The position numbers and the translations under genes are program-made. A stretch of DNA of 51,577 nucleotides, from contig JAFPNK010000038.1 of the NCBI GenBank assembly GCA_017401985.1, positions 1-51,577 on the forward strand. The letters run 5' to 3'. The notes below the pieces were generated by a model, which had not been told where the DNA came from, ran no database searches, and saw only the letters and a list, made by a program, of their open reading frames with translations. The number at the start of each line of letters is the position of its first letter. Position 1 is the first letter of the stretch. Positions 48,995 to 51,577 of the stretch are shown one piece after another. This DNA comes from Paludibacteraceae bacterium. Lineage in GTDB: Bacteria; Bacteroidota; Bacteroidia; Bacteroidales; Paludibacteraceae.

Positions 48995-49421
48995 CGTGTA
49001 TCGTATGCGTAATGACTCCCCAAATAACGAATGCGTTCTCGTCATCTACGCGAATCTTGCTGTATTTGTCATTATGCGGAATGAGCCAGGCACACTGCCC
49101 CGAAGGGTCGGAACGAAACTCCTTCACCGTGAACTCGCCGTCAATATACGCCGCCACATAATCGCCGTCAAAGGCTTGCAGTGAACGGTCAATGACTACC
49201 AGATCGCCGCTGAAGATACCCGCGTCCTGCATGCTATCGCCTTCGATACGAGCATAGAAAGTGGTCTCGGGATGACGCACCAACTCGCGTGTGATGTCAA
49301 TACGCTCCGTACAATCCGCTGCAGGAGAAGGAAAACCTGCATGCAGATGCTCCGCCAACGCCAATTCAGGCGACTCCTGCTCCGCTGATGTGATATGTAA
49401 TAATTGTTCTGACATATGCAT
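48978..49421 (-). CDS. umuD: UmuD-like S24 peptidase (SOS mutagenesis)
   Basis: 147 residues from MHMSEQLLHIT (145 if the second Met). LexA/S24 protease: Ala-Gly cleavage site in HAGFPSPAAD (~29-38), nucleophile Ser in IEGDSMQDAGIF, and Lys in EFTVKEFR. RecA-stimulated self-cleavage would activate UmuC. No operator of the E. coli LexA type is recognisable, which is expected outside Proteobacteria. The promoter box ends 28 nt before the first Met. Confidence 0.92.
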   Translation of the reverse strand: MHMSEQLLHITSAEQESPELALAEHLHAGFPSPAADCTERIDITRELVRHPETTFYARIEGDSMQDAGIFSGDLVVIDRSLQAFDGDYVAAYIDGEFTVKEFRSDPSGQCAWLIPHNDKYSKIRVDDENAFVIWGVITHTIHDVRTR

Positions 49422-49448
49422 ATTCCCATAAAAATTCAATTTCCGCTG

Positions 49449-49456
49449 CAAAATTA
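49449..49456 (-). promoter_or_regulatory. Promoter -7 box TAATTTTG for umuDC
   Basis: Minus strand TTTTTTTAGTAATTTTGCAGC; divergent from the receptor promoter. Confidence 0.7.
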
Positions 49457-49533
49457 CTAAAAAAATCGCATACAAACAAGCCCCAAAGGCATTTTACCTA
49501 TTTTTAGGTATTGCGTATATCGAAAAAAAGCAG

Positions 49534-49541
49534 TACCTTTG
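49534..49541 (+). promoter_or_regulatory. Promoter -7 box TACCTTTG for the TonB-dependent receptor
   Basis: TTGCGTATATCGAAAAAAAGC then AGTACCTTTGCACCCGATTTTGG, 30 nt before the ATG at 49571. A 3-codon ORF (ATG AAA GGA TAA, 49558-49569) ends one base before that ATG. Confidence 0.75.
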
Positions 49542-49570
49542 CACCCGATTTTGGAAAATGAAAGGATAAA

Positions 49571-51577
49571 ATGAGAAAATATTATAGCATAGTAGTCTTT
49601 GCTCTTTGCTCCTTGTTCTTTGTTCCCGTCCATGCCCAGATAACCGGCGTGGTACTCGACGAACACGGAGAACCGCTTATCGGTGCGAATGTCTATTGGG
49701 CAGGAACAAGTGTTGGAGTAGCAACCGATCTGGATGGTAACTTCACCCTCATGCCGACCAAAGGCACCAACAAACTGGTGGCCTCGTTCGTCGGGTGTCA
49801 TAACGATACCATTGTGGTGACGAACCGCGAACCGCTGACGATTGTGCTCATTGATGAAGCGATTCTGGACGAAGTGACGATCACGGAAAGACGTGTTGGC
49901 GTTCTTCGCTTGCGCGAATCGGCATACGACGTGCAGCGCATAGGCGTGGAAGAACTATGCCGCGCAGCGTGCTGTAACCTCAGCGAAGCTTTCGAGACCA
50001 ACGCCTCGGTCGATGTCGCGTATGCCGATGCCGCTACCGGAGCCAAGCAGATTAGACTCTTAGGCCTCAGCGGAACCTACGTGCAACTACTGCAAGAGAA
50101 CACACCGGCTGTCAGAGGCCTCGCACAGACCTTTGGTCTGGAGTATATCCCCGGACCGTGGATGAGTTCCGTACAGGTCAGCAAAGGAACCTCCTCCGTC
50201 ATCAACGGTTACGAAGCTATCTCCGGACAGATCAACGTCGAACTGCTCAAACCGCAGACGCAGAACCCGTTGTCGCTCAACCTCATGGTCAATTCCGAAC
50301 TGATGGCAGAGGCGAATATCGAAGGCGGGTGGCAGATTCCCCTCAAAGAAGAGGAACACACACACCATCACCATGTAGGCGAAGCGGATGAACACGAGCA
50401 TTGTCATCACGAGTCATTATACACCGGCCTCATGGCGCACTACGGAGGTTCGTTTATGGCAATGGATGAGAATCATGACGGCTTTGCCGACATGCCGAAA
50501 GTGCAGAACGCTAACCTCGCTAACCGTTGGTTCTACAAACACGGCGACTATACCTTGATCGCTTTTGCGCGTGGGTTATACGACCGCAGACGAGGTGGAC
50601 AGAATGTGCATCATTCGGATACACTTACCAATCCTTATCTCATCAACCTCAACACCTGGCGCGTAGAAGGTTTCATCAAAAACGGGTATGTGTATGACGA
50701 CGAGAGCGGTTCCAGTGTGGCTGTTATCACGGCGGTTAGTTATCACAACCTGAACAATACATACGGTTGGCGGAATTGGCAAGCAAGCCAACTCAATGCC
50801 TATCTCAACGGCCTTTGGCAACGGAACTGGGAAGGCGGTGGACTGATTGACAACGACCATCGTCTGAGTGCCGGCGTGTCTGTCAATTTTGATAAATACA
50901 ACGAGTTTTTCGCGGTGAACGGATTAGGAATTAGCGAGTCCGGTTTAATAAGACTGGACCGTTGGGAAGTAACGCCCGGCATCTTCGCCGAATACGATTA
51001 CACCTATAGCGACAAGCTCTCTCTCGTGGCCGGTGTGCGGGCGGATTACTCCACCAAATACGGTTTCTTTGTGACGCCTCGTGCGAACGTGCGTTATTCG
51101 CCTTTCGAGTGGTGGACGGTGCGTGCCAGTGCCGGAATGGGTTATCGAACGCCGAATGCTATCGCTGACAATGCGTTTATCTTGCCCTCCAGTCGCGTAC
51201 TCACGCTCGCGGACACGATTGGTCAGGAACGAGCCGTCAATGCCGGTCTGAGCACCACTTTCTATATCCCGATAGGCAGCAAGCAACTGCAACTGTCCGC
51301 GGAGTATTACTACACCCATTTCCTCAACTCGCTCATCGTGGACATGGATCGCGACCCGCACAAGGTGTTTATCTACAACCAAACCGATATTCCGGGCGCT
51401 AAATCGTTCGCTCACAGCGCACAGATTGAGGCGAGTATGGAAGTCCTTCGTGGCTGGACCTGGACGGCCGCTTTCCGTTGGACAGATGTCGAGCAGACCA
51501 CGTTCAACAGTGCCACCAACGCTTACGAACTGCGTCCGAAAGCGCTCACCAACCGCTTCAAAGGAGTCATTACCACC
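49571..51577 (+). CDS. TonB-dependent outer-membrane receptor with His-rich segment (partial)
   Basis: 669 codons to the window edge without a stop. Signal peptide MRKYYSIVVFALCSLFFVPVHA; carboxypeptidase-regulatory-like domain (QITGVVLDEHGEPLIGANVY, ~23-105); plug domain (~115-228, including KQIRLLGLSGTYVQLLQE and GTSSVINGYEAISGQINVEL); then beta-barrel strands. Residues ~262-281 are extremely His-rich (EEHTHHHHVG..EHEHCHHE), suggesting capture of a metal ion such as zinc, nickel or copper. No SusD-like partner is visible in the window. The barrel C-terminus is missing. Confidence 0.88.
   Translation, partial: MRKYYSIVVFALCSLFFVPVHAQITGVVLDEHGEPLIGANVYWAGTSVGVATDLDGNFTLMPTKGTNKLVASFVGCHNDTIVVTNREPLTIVLIDEAILDEVTITERRVGVLRLRESAYDVQRIGVEELCRAACCNLSEAFETNASVDVAYADAATGAKQIRLLGLSGTYVQLLQENTPAVRGLAQTFGLEYIPGPWMSSVQVSKGTSSVINGYEAISGQINVELLKPQTQNPLSLNLMVNSELMAEANIEGGWQIPLKEEEHTHHHHVGEADEHEHCHHESLYTGLMAHYGGSFMAMDENHDGFADMPKVQNANLANRWFYKHGDYTLIAFARGLYDRRRGGQNVHHSDTLTNPYLINLNTWRVEGFIKNGYVYDDESGSSVAVITAVSYHNLNNTYGWRNWQASQLNAYLNGLWQRNWEGGGLIDNDHRLSAGVSVNFDKYNEFFAVNGLGISESGLIRLDRWEVTPGIFAEYDYTYSDKLSLVAGVRADYSTKYGFFVTPRANVRYSPFEWWTVRASAGMGYRTPNAIADNAFILPSSRVLTLADTIGQERAVNAGLSTTFYIPIGSKQLQLSAEYYYTHFLNSLIVDMDRDPHKVFIYNQTDIPGAKSFAHSAQIEASMEVLRGWTWTAAFRWTDVEQTTFNSATNAYELRPKALTNRFKGVITT

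Noticed and set aside
49457..49801. 114-codon ORF on the minus strand upstream of umuD
   Set aside because: It is antisense to the signal peptide and first domain of the TonB-dependent receptor and runs through the divergent promoters.

Overview
The window reads as a Bacteroidota chromosome segment, most likely order Bacteroidales. About twenty promoters carry the Bacteroidota -7 box TAnnTTTG, usually as TACCTTTGCA behind an A-tract. Shine-Dalgarno sequences are rare. Two secreted proteins end in the same putative type IX secretion (T9SS) tail, and the tmRNA tag reads GNTSYALAA. The species cannot be named from sequence alone. Most of the window is housekeeping or metabolic. The accessory-looking parts are 23.8-28.1 kb (AT-rich, surface protein, EVE-like membrane protein, structured RNA) and 32.6-33.6 kb (tmRNA and tRNA-Ala with repeated 3' ends).

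Layout. 0-5.4 kb: a leftward hexuronate operon (uxaC, kdgK, eda, exuT, a phytase-like secreted protein). Its partner locus is at 44.6-47.7 kb (kduI divergent from kduD, esterase, methyltransferase-like membrane protein). Together they convert glucuronate and unsaturated uronates to KDG, KDPG and finally pyruvate plus glyceraldehyde 3-phosphate. 5.5-7.9 kb: polyprenyl diphosphate synthase and sufCD. 7.9-13.0 kb: leftward genes for a vWA/beta-barrel protein, a glutaminyl-cyclase-like lipoprotein, prs, a short DUF4290-like protein and a secreted EEP phosphatase/nuclease. 13.2-19.6 kb: ssb and an envelope-glycan cluster (FemAB-like, GT4, fucosyltransferase-like, Wzx-like flippase, LTA-synthase-like sulfatase-fold enzyme). 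19.7-23.8 kb: tonB, recG, rpsU with tRNA-Leu, tcdA. 24-28 kb: BspA/InlB-repeat protein, EVE-like membrane protein, ncRNA. 28.3-32.4 kb: phosphohexomutase, hpt, hflX, rpsO. 32.6-37.5 kb: ssrA, tRNA-Ala, acetyltransferase, Fur-like regulator, zinc protease, tRNA-Arg, a second EEP protein, initiator tRNA-Met. 37.6-43.7 kb: CotH protein, nucleosidase-like protein, rlmI, exonuclease, tRNA-Cys, sufB. 43.7-51.6 kb: murI, kdu locus, umuDC, and a TonB-dependent receptor running off the right end.

The main unexplained structure is non-coding. (i) Insertions of about 97 bp follow both ssrA and tRNA-Ala. Each is flanked by a 15-bp direct repeat of its own host RNA 3' end, and they share a 45-nt right half. 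(ii) Short-period repeats sit at gene junctions and also in frame inside genes; a 20-nt word is shared 19/20 by hflX and murI, and a CTAACGA heptamer array by the recG leader and rlmI. (iii) An 81-bp divergent promoter occurs twice, once with an arm that faces no gene. (iv) Three protein genes start within about 30 nt of a tRNA. (v) sufB is split from sufCD.
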